The notes under the pieces were generated by a model, which did not search any database, had not been told where the DNA came from, and worked only from the letters and a program-made list of their open reading frames with translations. Made by a program: the position numbers and the translations under genes. Source: Ciona savignyi (Eukaryota > Chordata > Ascidiacea > Phlebobranchia > Cionidae). Taken from it: DNA of 64,000 bases. This document shows positions 1-12,045 of the stretch, piece after piece (within the stretch, counting starts at the first letter, position 1; every line of letters starts with the position of its first letter). The stretch is taken from positions 1,056,984 through 1,120,983 of the forward strand of contig CH003381.1 in assembly GCA_000149265.1 (NCBI GenBank). The letters run 5' to 3'.

Positions 1-689
1 TTAACCAGAGAGTTTCTTAGTGATATTTTGCACTTGCACACATGTTGTACTTTTTGGATAACGTTGAAACTTGGTTTGTGCTAAAGCGCGAACTTCTTTC
101 AAGATGTCAATATGTTTTGGAAATCAGGAAAATACAATATTACATTGCTTGTATTTGATCTGGCTGTCTTATTGAAAAAAACGGACTGAAAATAAATAAT
201 GAACAGTAATACGTATTTCTCAGTGAATTCGGCAGTCAAAGAATATTGAACAGGAAAATACCGAACCAGAAGCTTCCATTCTACATGTTTTTTTTTCTCT
301 CTTTAATCTCCACTTACATTACTACAAACAATATACTTTTCCTTCGTAATCACAAGAAACCCATAATAGTCACAAGGAGTAAAACTCCGAAGTCAAAAAC
401 ATAAACATGGCTGGAACAAAAAAATAATGAAAAACATAAACATCAATTTTTTGTTGCTTACCACCTGACTTTGTGTAACGTTTTTATCTCTTTTGCTTGT
501 CTGCGGTGTATAATTTTTATTTTATTATTTAAACAGGCTTAAACGAATATGTCGCTTGTGGCCAAATGTTTAGCGCAGAACATTCCTTTAAGGTAAGCAA
601 TTAAAAATTTAACCACAAGCCCATTACGAATTTGAAACTTAGCGCTGTTAAAAAGGAACCTTGGTGGATGAAACAATGGAGGCGGTTAT
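1..689. other. AT-rich intergenic stretch, nothing recognised
   Basis: No exon-like open frame with splice sites and no repeat with recognisable ends was seen here on either strand. Confidence 0.5.
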
Positions 690-980
690 GTCCGATCGAT
701 TAGGATTTTTTGCGTCGCCTTTCAACCGTAAGGTTGCAGGTATGAAACTAGTCGCTAGCTATAGTCGGTTCTGTCCTTGGACAAGGCACTTTACGAATAT
801 TGCCTGAACCCAGAAGTTTATTGGTTTCTACTAAATTAAAGGAACATCTGAATCATACGCAACACACTGCAATAGGTCCGGTAACCCGACGATGGGCACG
901 AGGTGATATGACGATTGCCCCTGTGTTAACCCCCTTGGTTTTTCCATTCACGGGGGTAATCATGATCATCCTATTCCATC
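690..980 (+). repeat. SINE family 1 copy (tRNA-derived, ATCCT tail)
   Basis: It shares the family-1 landmarks: a tRNA-like head reading GCGTCGCCTTTCAAC..GGTTGCAGGT, a middle part reading TTGGACAAGGCACTTTACG and CAACACACTGCAATAG, and a 3' end reading CACGGGG..ATCATGATCATCCTATTCC. The near-intact copy at 39.4 kb was used as reference. The A-box region is diverged. Confidence 0.75.
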
Positions 981-1499
981 ACGCGTAGTCCGGTTTCCGG
1001 GCCTTGTAATTCGGTGTATATTTAAGGACATTGCTGTAGTTTTTCTTTTGTCCATTTACCTGCTGTACTAAAGTTTTCCACGTTAAGTGCATTTATTACC
1101 TACATGTGCAACAGCTGCTGGCTGCTAACCTGCCGGACGAAACTTGGGGGAACGGGGATTATCATTGCTTCATGTTGAATCCTTTGGTATTGTATAATTA
1201 TTGGAGTATAGTCCACTAAGATTAGTTGTACCTACATGATGAACCTATATTACTACACTTTAATGTTTATTCCAGGAAAATATGTATATATATGTATATG
1301 TATTTGCGATAATAAAATACGCGATTCAAAGAAACAGGCGGAACATCAGGTTGATCGACCATCAACCACAGGTAAGTTTGTACAGTATTCACTTGGCTGA
1401 CAGAGCTGTAATAAAATACGTACGCGTTATCGGTGTTTATTATATATAGTTTATATACGCTATATAATCATATTAGCTAGATATAAGCACGCTTGCTTA

Positions 1500-1700
1500 C
1501 TGTACCAGGACCGAGAGGTGGTGGATTCGAAACCAATCATAAGGAAGTCGTTGTGCCTTTAGAGACGGCAGTAAGAGGACGTTATCATAAGTGGGTTAAT
1601 GGTTTTATCGGTTAAACAAAAGCAACACACTGTAGGCCTAATTGCTCCGACAACCCGGGTGTGGTACGACGTTATCCGATTTTATTATACCATGTTTTAT
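1500..1700 (+). repeat. Degenerate SINE family 1 copy
   Basis: Weak match to the family: a B-box-like GTGGATTCGAAACC, then GTGGGTTAATGG, AACACACTGTAGGCC and a diverged CCGACAACCCGGGTGTGG block in the right order. Ends are not defined. Confidence 0.4.
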
Positions 1701-2046
1701 AATACAATTTGAGCAACGAACATGAGAATCGTACAGACTAGACAATAATATTCATGCTACCTGTGCTCGCTGCAGGAGGGCTAGTGCATTCAACTCCGAT
1801 ATTACTGTTGTCAGTTGTTGGAGATAGCCGGTTCTCGTTGCTTTTATGATGGCTGCTGAGGCCGTACAATTGGCATAGCATTGGTAGTAGCGCCCTGTGT
1901 TCCATTCCTGCAACAAAGTGCTCATTCAGATTTAGCCGTTGCGTTTATGTTATAAGGAATATATATGTCTCGCTTATAAATACTATATGGACAGGATTAT
2001 TAGCTATATATTCCAAACAAAAACGGCAACCGGTAGGTGACTTGGG

Positions 2047-5000
2047 CTAGCATAAATAGCTTTTATTACCTTGCACAAAATGCGGATTCATACTTTGAAT
2101 AAGAGGTTGTTGTAATAGTGGGAATGATTGCGGTAAAACTTGCTCAAGTGCTGCGTAGTTTCCGGTCTCTGCTAGAAGTTCAAGTCCGACTGCTGTCTGC
2201 CGTTTCCATTTGGTTCTATGATGGGGTAACATTATTTTACAATTCTTAATGTTAACTTATGAAAAGAAAAAATGTTTATGCTATAACCTCACAAGCAAGA
2301 ATAAGTTGAAGGTGATAAACACCATCATGAAAACACGCGGAGAATTAAAATGAGTCAAATAAAATTATTTTCAAGGAGGTCTACTTTATTTGATATCCAC
2401 CAGATGTTAATGGAATATAATAAATTCTTATTATCCTGTATTCTTATTAGTAATATTATTAGGAACCATGCTATTTGTTCAATATAAAATATTTAAAGCA
2501 AATTAAGATCATTAAAAATCAAATCGCTTTTGGTCAAACACTATACAGTTCAAGTATTTCCAAAAGTTTCGATCCAGTTCCTTTTTCCGATATCGCTTTC
2601 AGCCTAACTAATGTGTCTATTTGGTATATTACTTCCAAATTGAAAACAATATTGACGCATTTCAACACAACTTTAAATGAGCTTTCCAAAAGAAGTAATT
2701 AGGCACCTTTGGCCTCCAAAGCATTTACATCGGGGAAATCAAGAGTTTATGCGATCTTTATCGCGACACTATTTCAGGCTACATATGGTTCATTAGAAAT
2801 ATTTAAGTGTTTAAGAATATATTTTTTCGTCATGTACTGAAAAATCACCTATAAACACAATGCTTACTTGCATACCTTTAAATTTAAGTTATCCAACACG
2901 ATTATAAAATCGTCACCACATTGTGTAATAATATCGGCCGGTTAGTCTGGCGGTTAAGTACGTCGCCTTTCAATCAAAAGGTTGCAGGTGCGAAACTGTT
3001 CGCTAGTCGGTTGTGTCCTTGGGCACGGCACGTTACGGACATTGCCTGAACCCAGCGGATTGATGGGTTCTACCAAATTGAAGGAACGTTACTATCATAC
3101 ACAATACACTGCAATAGCTCCGGTAACCCGACCGTGGGCACGAGGTGATTTGACGATTTCCCGTGTGTTACCTCCCCGGTTTTCCCATTCACGGGGATTG
3201 TGAATATCCTTATCCTCCTAATATACCACACACAATGTGTACCTTCTGTTTTGATACCAGGTTTTGACTTGTGTATCTGATAATTCAAGTCGTTGGGCTA
3301 AATCTATCCGATCTTGTACCGAGAGATATCTGAAAAGTACAAAATTGAATATCAATGAAGTTGCCAATTAGAATTGAATGGAATGCTTTATAACTGCACG
3401 CCTGTATCACGATTAATATTACATACGGAAGGGAAACCACCAGCTGAGCAGTTGTACTCAACGAAGCAGTGATAGCTTTTCAACATTTAAGTCACAACCT
3501 GTAATCATGGATTTGTTGACAATGTGTGTGGTTCACAGCAGCCGGGCAGCGGACCAGGAGTACATTACATTACATTAGTATGGGCGGGCCCACGGTATAG
3601 CCACCAAGACCAGGAGTTTAGACCATAGAAAGCCCATTACTCCAGCGCTCCGAGCTATCATGGACCAGGTGTGGCTTGGGTTGAAATTTATCAATAAACT
3701 TAAAATCGACACAGATAAACTTTTAGCACTGATAAGTGGCTGTGTCATACTTTTAATTCCGAGTTTTAAATACATTTAATAAAGTAATGTTCCGTAGATG
3801 AACGGTATTGAAGAAAATATAGAGATTATATAGACAAAAAAACATTTTCTCACTTTTTGCATTCAAAGCTACTTTCAAGCTGCTGAAGCTGATCGTCTGT
3901 AAAAGCTGTTCGAGCCTTTCTTGTCTTTTTAGTGGGCGCGACTTTACTGGGTGACCGTTTGTACTCTCTGTCCGTGGTTGGATCTTTTCGGAGCGAAAAT
4001 GCTGGTGCATGAGATTCAGCGGTCCAGTCGTTGGACAATTCCTTAGATGCTGGGAACGTAACTTATGTCACAATCGGTTCGTTGTCTTGCTTAGATCATA
4101 GAATACGCGAGTATTGTACAAAGCTCATATACATTTGGTCCTACTTGAGATATGCCCGGTTAAAATATGTATAACAACAAATAACTGAAAGTTTTAATTT
4201 AACTTTGTGTTTAATCGCAAATAAAAACATAAACTTAATGCAGGTTTATTTAACGCTATTATCTTGTGAGAATAAAAACCTAATTCATATACAAACTGAC
4301 ATATAACATAACGGTTCTGGTGGACGCTGACTGTGAACACTCGTTATCTGGTAATTTCCAAATATATTTATAGACGCGACAATTAAAATATGGAGAGGGG
4401 AATGAAGTATTTTTTTCTTTAACCCTTTACAAAACCATGAAACAGACTACTTACGGGCACAACTGTTTCTTTTCATCTGTTTGTCGAGTAGATATTGACT
4501 GACGGTCTTGACCGCTTGTGCTTGAAATGGAACAAAGTTAGGATGGGTGGCTCCTCGGGGGAAACCCCTATTCCAGATAGACGATGGAAATTGCGGGGGC
4601 ACAAAGCTCGAAGCAGCTGAGGAAATAGAAAGTAAAAATGCGTTTAGGTTGATAAATACCTGGTTGTTGCTAGTGTTAATTTATTCAAACTATACACTTT
4701 GGGTAACTTGACTACATTTTATTTAAATAAAATATTATTCATTTCTATTTTAATATACTGCTAATGTAATAATCCTGGTATTAAAAATATTAGAAAAAAT
4801 TATCGAATTGTTATCGATGCTGCAATGTTTTAATAAAAATTTAGAAGCAGTGTTTCCTTAAATATTGCTTAATGTCGCTGGTTCTACGGTTGACACCAAG
4901 CCAACCAAATCTTAAAATCTTACCGAATACTGGTAAACCATAGCCGTGATTTTGCAGCAGTTTTGACGGTACATCGTTGTAAAAGTTTTTGATAAACTGC

Positions 5001-5302
5001 GCCTTATTAGTGCTAGGGCGAAACAAGTTTTCGTATTTTGCGTCAAAATTTCTTTCTGGAGAACCTTCGGAACGACTGTCGTTTTCCGAATTTCGGTCTT
5101 TGATTTTCGGTTTTTCATAATTAGGTGCGGTCGGTTGAACGGGAACTGGATCTTGCTCCAAGTTTCTTTTTGGTGAAGTATTGGTTTTCCTCAAAAGACT
5201 TGCGATGGAAAATTTGCAGAAATTAATTTCAGCGTCTTTTATTGTTTCTCTTGGTGTTTTTTCGACGCAAATTATATCTTCATTTTCGCATTTGATTTCC
5301 AT
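2047..5302 (-). CDS. BarH: Bar-class homeobox transcription factor (BarH/Barhl-like), 5 exons
   Basis: Predicted nuclear DNA-binding regulator. Coding exons on the minus strand are 5302-4924, 4616-4455, 4049-3854, 3329-3243 and 2215-2047; phases join exactly to 330 aa plus stop. The homeodomain spans residues about 223-282, starts TRKARTAF, and carries YLSVQDR and the recognition-helix segment [10 protein letters not shown]. Tyr at homeodomain position 49 (WYQNRR) is the Bar-class signature. The sequence after it, [22 protein letters not shown], is also typical of Bar proteins. FSIASLL at residues 31-37 resembles an eh1 Groucho-binding motif. The homeodomain is split over three exons. Oddities: the exon 4 donor is GTACAC and sits about 20 bp from a SINE tail, and CAAG/GTAATA near the 3' end could allow further splicing. 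Start: first ATG, in good context. Bar class is secure; Barhl versus Barx-type paralogy rests on memory. Confidence 0.93.
2934..3222 (+). repeat. SINE family 1 copy in BarH intron 4
   Basis: Nearly complete: head GGCCGGTTAGTCTGGCGG, CGTCGCCTTTCAATC, GGTTGCAGGTGCGAAACTG, middle CTTGGGCACGGCACG, 3' part TTTTCCCATTCACGGGG and tail ATCCTTATCCTCC. It lies antisense in the last intron of the homeobox gene. Confidence 0.85.
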
Positions 5303-8300
5303 TTTACAAATAAATATTTAATCTAAGAAATAAATAGTAAAGACAAAAATCCTATGCAAAACTTTATAAAATAAAATTCGATTTTCAAAATGGTTATAAA
5401 ACTTTAATTAAAATCAAAACAAAAATAATTGTGAATACCCATCTATATTTACTTAACATAACTATTGTTATATAAATAAGTATTTGGTTTGTATTTTTAA
5501 ATATCCTTATCATAAAAAATGCCAATACCGTCTATAGTAATTTACAAAACAGCAGTTATTTGATCTATTACACAGAAACGCAGGCATTGAACGCAGACTA
5601 CTAAAGCATAGACGGGTGATGCGTTATATAAGCGAAAGAATTTGTAACAAAAATGGCGACGTCGCTCCCTTTTTCTACTACTCGGTCGATTTCGTTGGAA
5701 ACAATGGATTTGTAATCGCGTGTGCTGTATTAATAAGAACTATTCTTATGATATCGGTGCAGTATAATCTACCGCCATTATAGGTAACCAAACTGTTTAA
5801 ATACAAGCACGACTTTAACTACGACACTGCAATCTTTTAGGTATAAAAAAATAAATTCGTAAAAATTCTAACACGATATTAGGCTCATGTCACAAAAATA
5901 AAATATCTTTTAAGCATAGACTTCCTTTCTTATACACATAACCCCGAGATGAACAAAAAGATCTTATAAAGACGATTTCAAAATGAAAGGTTCAAGGTGA
6001 AGGTGTTCTCATGAGAAAATGCGGTATAAACGACTCTAACCCGGCTATTACCTATTAAAGATTGATTGGGACAAGAGAACGAGGCTTAACGGGTACCAGG
6101 CCCCACGTATTACCCTGAATAGAGTAATTACTAGTTCATGGGGAAATATCGCTTAGCCTCATTTATAACCTATCAGTAGGATATACGCCGTAAAGTAATT
6201 GACGCCATATACAATACGAAACGAGCGGAGTGTACAATTGCAAAACTGAACGTCATAATTTTCATTATCCTCTTCTTTATTATTAGTAGTGAACTTTCGA
6301 TAACGTAGGCCAAAGAGTTAACACGCTCAAGGGTCATTATATATTAATATGGTCCAAAAAAACTATACGACACACCCAATGTATGTAATTATCGTCTGAA
6401 ATTTAAATTGACCATACAATTCTAATTAAAGTAAAAATTTAATAAATTTACCACCCTTAAAAAAGGTCGATTTTCGAGTTGATTAACTTAAAAACAAGTA
6501 AATGTATTAATATCTTCATTTTAACCATTTGTAATTAAATTTCGCCCTCGTACGTTTGGTTGTAAATAATATATTGGGTGGATTTAAATCTGCGTGGGAC
6601 GGTGAAAATTATTGTCGTTGATTTATTAATATTAATTAACCCTTAAGCGATTGAACAATTTTAGAAATCGAGTGTATATGGATATTATGTGTGACTATGC
6701 GTATTGGAAATAAATACTAGAATAGTAATTTTCTTTAGTTAGTAATCTATATATAAGTATGTGAAGAAAAATATTGGTCAAAGGTATGAGATTTATATCT
6801 CCTTTGTCAAGCAGTGCTAAAAATATTATTTATAATCCATTAATTCGTACAATTTGTAAATTTATTTACTCCGAAAATAACTTCGTCAATTAAAAATTTC
6901 ACTCTTAAAATGTAGGACTTTAATTTAGTTTTTAGTATTTAGATTGAGTAATTTTAACAACTATTAAAATCGCCATTGAAATTACACAGACAGAAATGGT
7001 AATACCGACGAGAAAATTCAATTACAATACACATTTTTTTCTATCCGATTATTTCGGCCGTTTTAAGCTGTTGTTGAACAATAGAAGTCAATGCGTGTAG
7101 TGGGCAAATGCAAAGTGACGTTCACAAAAAAATACGGATTTATTAAACAGAACGGCGGTGTAATAACATAGTGTGTGAATGTGAAAATCCAATTAAAATG
7201 ATTTCAAAACTATTCGATAGAATCAAAGTGACTTTTATAATTCAAATCTGCCAGATTGTTTCAATGCGCATTGTGCGCAAATAAGGGCGCATGTCAGGAT
7301 TTTACTCATCTATAATAAGCCCGTCATTTCGGTAAAGCGTCAAATTAAAATGATATTGTTCAATTATTGATTAGGTATAAGAGTTACTGGGGCAACTATA
7401 ATATATTACTAACACTTTGAATATTATTGGACTGTAGTCGTCACATGATTGGTTCATTTACTCAAGAAAGGGTTGGCAGTAATTAAGCACCCTTGGGATG
7501 TTATGCTCACGTTTTTTCTAATTATAATGGCATTAGGTATTCGCACTAACAGAAGTGTCTGTTTATCAATATGTTAATTAGATTTTATGGTTAATTGCGG
7601 AATAGTCTAATCCTAAAAAGTGCAATTTGATTAATAATGAAATTAAATGGATAACTAAACTTTGTAAAAATAAATAAACGGAAACATTTGTTTTCGACTA
7701 CTACTTATGGTATATCATTGCAAGCATGAGCTATATAAAGGGATGCCTTTATGTTGGTCCAAATCCGATAACCGTTGGTGATTTAGTGGTATTTTTGATG
7801 TTTTTTTCTTTTTCCCCTTTTCCGCAATAAATTTGTAATGTTGCTTAGTGTCGCCCTTGTGATCGGAGTATCCAGAGTGGTGCAACAAAGTGGATTGGGC
7901 AGGTTATCTGGTCTGTATATAGGGTACAGCGAAGTTTAACTTTATTATCTGTCGACTGTTAAAACTGATACCAGTGTGCGACAAGTGATTGCAGTTTGTT
8001 ATTGCTAGAAAACTATTATAAGCTTTGGAAAACGAACAGAATAATAATCAAACAAACAAAAACAAATTACCAACTATTTTGGACGCCGTCTATATTTTTT
8101 AATAACACAAAGAAAAAAGCATGTGAATCGCAATGCTTGCCCTAAAACAACTTTTAAATATTAGAAATAACAAAGTTAATAACACGTGGGGGTTTTATCG
8201 CAGCTTTGTGCAATGGTTTAAAAAAGCAAAAGATATTAAACAGGAGGGTTTTGTACGTTTGGTACAATAGTTTTAAAGTTAAACTACCAGAAATCATTTT

Positions 8301-8550
8301 GGACGTATTTCGTTTCCGTTCGGATTGTGGCTTCTTCTTATACTTCTTATTCTTCTTATGTATATACAAAAATATGTATATTTCTTTATAATAATAATAA
8401 TATATATTATATGAATATATACCTACAGTATATGTACTAGGTCTTCTTCCTATGTATATACCAAAGATCGTGAAACACACACACGCACAAACACACACAC
8501 ACAAGCAAGCAAAGCAAAACATTCCCGGGGAAGAATAATCATGATCTGTT
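5303..8550. other. AT-rich upstream/intergenic region, no gene recognised
   Basis: About 3.2 kb between the divergent BarH start and the next plus-strand gene. No coding exon is convincing. The DNA is AT-rich with many TAATTA/ATTAA clusters, and a CA-rich simple repeat lies at about 8475-8505. It could hold cis-regulatory DNA for BarH, but nothing in the sequence proves this. Confidence 0.5.
7732..7741 (+). promoter_or_regulatory. TATA-like box
   Basis: TATATAAAGG sits in an otherwise AT-rich spacer about 1.4 kb before the plus-strand start codon at 9120. By sequence alone it is a good TATA box, but no transcript start is shown, so its target is unknown. Confidence 0.25.
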
Positions 8551-8861
8551 TTTTTGTGCAGAGCGCGTTGGTTACCCGAGCCACATTTGTGCGCCTGCAA
8601 GGACACGTCTTGTTCACATTCCAAAGCGCCCCAATTAAAATCAACGCGCTTCGTCTGTGGTTTAACTTGTACGAAGCCCGGACGGGACCAAAGAGTTCAT
8701 TTCTGCATTGATTTCAACTACGTGAACAAAGTTTTAGTTTCAAGAATCTTCCCGAGTTTTATTATTTTCGGCAAGCGTTTTTACGAGAAAGCTTTACCTT
8801 CTAAAGATATATTGATACAAACATCAGCTTCTATTGCTGCATATTGTCTATATACCAACGG
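8551..8861 (+). other. Possible upstream exon of the following plus-strand gene
   Basis: Starts after TTTGTGCAG (acceptor-like) and ends at a strong donor, AACG/GTGAGT. Its one long open frame would join in phase to the exon at 9118, but the encoded residues look unlike a domain, so it may be 5' UTR or unrelated. Confidence 0.3.
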
Positions 8862-9119
8862 TGAGTGACAGAAGTTTATTTTGTTTTGTTCGAGTGATTT
8901 CTATTTAAAAAAAATGTACGACCAGCACTAATTTGTAGACTAATTCCATCTGATCTATTTCCTGTTTTTATCGACTGTCGTTATCTACCTCGAATTTTGA
9001 ATAGTTAAGGTTGGCCATGGTTTCTACCCAGGTATTACTATGTTCTCTATCCGCAAGAGTGCTTGCGCGACTGCTCTGGCCGCACATATACGTGCATGTT
9101 AATGTGTCGCATTCTAGAA

Positions 9120-10944
9120 ATGGTGATCGACAACCGACCTAGAAGCAGGGAGCACCATGGCTATGGACCTTACAACCGAGCCAAACCCAGCCACCCTGCA
9201 AAGAACCTTCCACACCGCCGACCAAACGCGCCGCGCGGATCTTCATACGCACATGTTGCCGAATCTGCGGCGCCCACGTGCGGATACGTCGGAACGCAAC
9301 CGATGCCCGGAAGCACGAGATTTCAGAATCTTCGAACCAATTTTGTCCCGAAAAGAGTGGGTTGCGTTGAAAGTAGATTGGCTTACAAATATACGCATAA
9401 CAAAATGTTTAGTTCCACGTCCTGTCATTTCTACAATATCTTAATAATAATCAGAAGTAAGTTTCAATGTTTTTTTGTAACAGGCTCCTACACCTGCTTT
9501 CCAGCAAGACCAGAATCGGGTATGTTTCTCTAGACAGGACGTCGCTCTGGCAGCACTTCCCATGACTCTGCCGCCACCTATCGACGGATCTACGAAGCTC
9601 CCAAAATTTGGTTTTCTCTATCAGGAGTTTGAAAGAATGAAAGTGAGTTTTATTCGCTTGATTTAAGCAGTATACTACTAGGACTCTGGTAGCAAAACTG
9701 ACGGCGATTTCAATAAATGCCCGGTTTCCGATTAAATCGTTACATTTTGAAAGAGCTAACTCCTTAATCTGGTATTTGCAAATCTAGTGCAATGTACAGT
9801 ATTGCGATTATCATTTTAACATTACACAATAATTAGGAAAAATATTCAGTATGTTTACTTGTGTGTCGGCAAAAAGCCAAAAATATTTAAAAAAAAACGT
9901 GGTTTCATGTCAATTATACAGTTTTATGTAACTTATTAAATAAATAGAAACGTGGGTTCATGAAGACACCGCCGCCGCCGCCCGATCAAACCGTACCAAC
10001 CTACCCGAACCCGCACCCGCACCCCATACCCACTTTCAATCTTACCACCCCTGCCGAACCTGCTAACGAGCGGGATTGCTTTGTTGCTGCGATGAAGTTG
10101 TTCATGAAATCGTACATGCCAACCGCGTGTTTCGATTGTGCTCAACCGGTGGACGATTGGAGCAAAGAAGCAGGTGCTTTGATGGACGAGATCGCGAATG
10201 CAACGTCAGAAGAGCGGTGGGTGTCGATTCCATATAGCTTATTTTAGATAAAATAGCCACAATCATTTGGTGTCAACTGTCAGTCAATGGCCGATTAGCT
10301 CGTTCTTTTTTTACCGAGCTAAGTTTCGAACCCATAATGGGCTTGTTACTAGGACCGTTTTTTTGTATGAGAGTCGGTATATGTATCGGTCGCGTTAACC
10401 ATTTGGCCACACGACCGTAAGATTAGCTCGTTATGGTGGCGAGTTGTACGGTCGAAGTGTTCTGTAGTTTTGACGTAATCTGCCGTACTTGTATTCTCCA
10501 GCCATATTAAAAGCAGCTGGCCTACAATATCCCGAAGAACCAGCATCGATAGCTCGGTCGATTCAAATAGGATTTCTATGGTCGAAGATATCCATAGACA
10601 TTTACTTGAAATCCAACCATCGCCATATCCAAGCGGGTTGCCAGCTTCTGTGCACAGCAGCGATAACGAGGATGATGAAACTAGTTCGTTGGATAAAAGG
10701 TGGCGAATTTGATATTTAGCTTCAAAGCTAAACGCAGTTAGACGTTATTTGCACTTCATAAAGTACAAAATTAATCCCGCCTAATATCAACAGCCCAATT
10801 CAGCAGCCCTGCTCGTACAGCCAAACTAAAGATAGAGTTCGTTTATCGATGGATTCGGGCTACCAGTCATCGTCCACTGATAGCAGCAGCGTGGTCGGCG
10901 GATACCCTACCCACGGTGATACAGACAACTCGTCGGATTCATAA
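9120..10944 (+). CDS. Unrecognised Pro/Ser-rich protein with C-terminal DSGxxS motif, 5 exons
   Basis: Exons 9120-9356, 9484-9642, 9948-10216, 10502-10699 and 10794-10944 join in phase to 337 aa plus stop. The ATG has context AAATGG and lies 2 nt after an acceptor-like TTCTAG. Visible features: a basic N-terminus; TPPPPP at about 139-144 (possible SH3/WW/EVH1 ligand); a CFDC segment; RRTS at 233-236 inside a serine-rich stretch, a basophilic kinase or 14-3-3-type site; an acidic DNEDDETSS run; and DSGYQS at 308-313, which fits the DSGxxS beta-TrCP phosphodegron pattern. No signal peptide or transmembrane segment is seen. The profile suggests a phosphoregulated, largely disordered intracellular protein; that is inference. 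I do not recognise a family. Exon support comes from phase agreement at all four junctions. Confidence 0.6.
10305..10420 (-). repeat. SINE family 2 copy with 12-bp target-site duplication
   Basis: A 116-bp tRNA-like element read on the minus strand: head TACGGTCGTGTGGCCAAATG with A-box-like GGCCAAATGGTTAACGCG, B-box GGGTTCGAAAC, and a short A-rich tail. GATTAGCTCGTT flanks it exactly on both sides (10293-10304 and 10421-10432), showing retrotransposition. It lies in an intron of the preceding gene. Confidence 0.9.
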
Positions 10945-10987
10945 AGTTTAATAATTTAATAATTTGATATTTACTGAAGGTAGCCAG

Positions 10988-11564
10988 GTGACGAGAGAGG
11001 CATCGGAAGAGAACATTTGCCCGCCTTTCCCACTTTCAACCCGACCCGACGATTTTATCCCAGCCATCGATGTTCAAGCTTATATCAACTCCTTACAGCC
11101 TCCGTGGCAAAATAATAACACCATACCGCCGAAAAGAACCATATCAGGGGACAGCGACGACCATTTCCATAACCAGAAACACAAGGAGTGGATCACAGAA
11201 GACATCCTAGAGATGATCGCAGTAAGAGATCGACTTTATAAACGAATGAAGAAACAACCATCTCCAGATATCATTGAAATGTACAAAAAGGTAAGTGTTT
11301 TTAATAAAAGCGTTCTGTATAAAAAGTGGTGTTAGGAAGTTTTGTAAGAAGTGTTTGTTACTTTATTACCTGAATAAGTATACATTTCTCTTATTTACTT
11401 GTTGCTAACTCCCCATGTTTGCCCAGGTTCGAAATATGGTGGTTGGTTACACAAGAAGTGCGAAACGAGCGCATGAGAAAAAAATTGAAGACGCTTCTAA
11501 AATGGGGGTGTTTGCTGTTTCTAACAACCCTGCAATGCCTTCGTTCGGTTGTCGATATAGGTAG
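10988..11564 (+). CDS. Exon pair resembling a LINE endonuclease/RT linker (partial gene or domesticated relic)
   Basis: Two exons, 10988-11290 and 11427-11564, share one frame across a GT-AG intron (AAAAAG/GTAAGT to GCCCAG) and end in TAG. The stretch KEWITEDILEMIAVRDRLYK, then MYKK/VRNMVVGYTRSAK and AHEKKIED, has the spacing of the linker after the endonuclease in non-LTR retrotransposon ORF2 (W-I/L-T then RD-LY-K, ending in charged Y/H-EKKIE). No endonuclease or reverse transcriptase core is visible. No in-frame ATG opens the first exon, so 5' exons are missing or it is a relic. An intron inside a LINE-like linker would argue for a host gene. The upstream gene's stop lies only 44 bp away, so these could belong to an alternative form of it, though the phase does not fit simply. 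Confidence 0.4.
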
Positions 11565-11774
11565 TTTTTATTCTTGTGTCAATTACTGTTTTCCAGATTT
11601 TATGTAATCTTGTTTTTATGATGCAATATATAGCGTTTTAAGCTTTCTTTTTATCGATCGAAAGTTCTTAGTGTGCCGTAAACTCGTGGTTTCCTCTTAT
11701 GTTTCTATGTCGCCAACACAAGTTTTAAAAGTTCTAATAAATTTGTGTGAAGCGTTGCAATTAACTGGTTTGCT
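11565..11774. other. Spacer without recognised feature
   Basis: Short AT-rich spacer before a SINE; an acceptor/donor pair could exist, but no coding signal is seen. Confidence 0.4.
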
Positions 11775-12045
11775 TGGTTGGTTATTTCGACGCATTTTAG
11801 CTGAAGGGTTGCAGGTACGAAAGCTAGTGGTGCCCTTAAGGCAATTAACGGTTAATGTCTTAACCCAGCTGGTTAATGGGTTCTACTAAATTAAAGGAAC
11901 CTGTGAATCCTACACAACACGCTGCAATAGCTCTGTTAACCATGGTGGGCGTGAGGTGATCGGACTATTACCCCGTGTGTTGACTGACCTCCTTTGTTTT
12001 CCCATTTACGGGTATGATGAACTTGACATCCTATTCTAATTGCGT
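11775..12045 (+). repeat. SINE family 1 copy
   Basis: Contains GCTGAAGGGTTGCAGGTACG, GTTAATGGGTTCTACTAAAT, CACAACACGCTGCAATAGCT, TTTTCCCATTTACGGG and a tail GACATCCTATTC in family order; moderately diverged. Confidence 0.75.

Noticed and set aside
8475-8510. Functional regulatory CA repeat
   Set aside because: Simple-sequence microsatellite; no evidence for function.
9157-9444. Alternative 95-codon frame starting MAMDLTTEPNP
   Set aside because: Overlaps the first exon of the 9120 gene in another frame; only the MVIDNRP frame joins in phase to the following exons.
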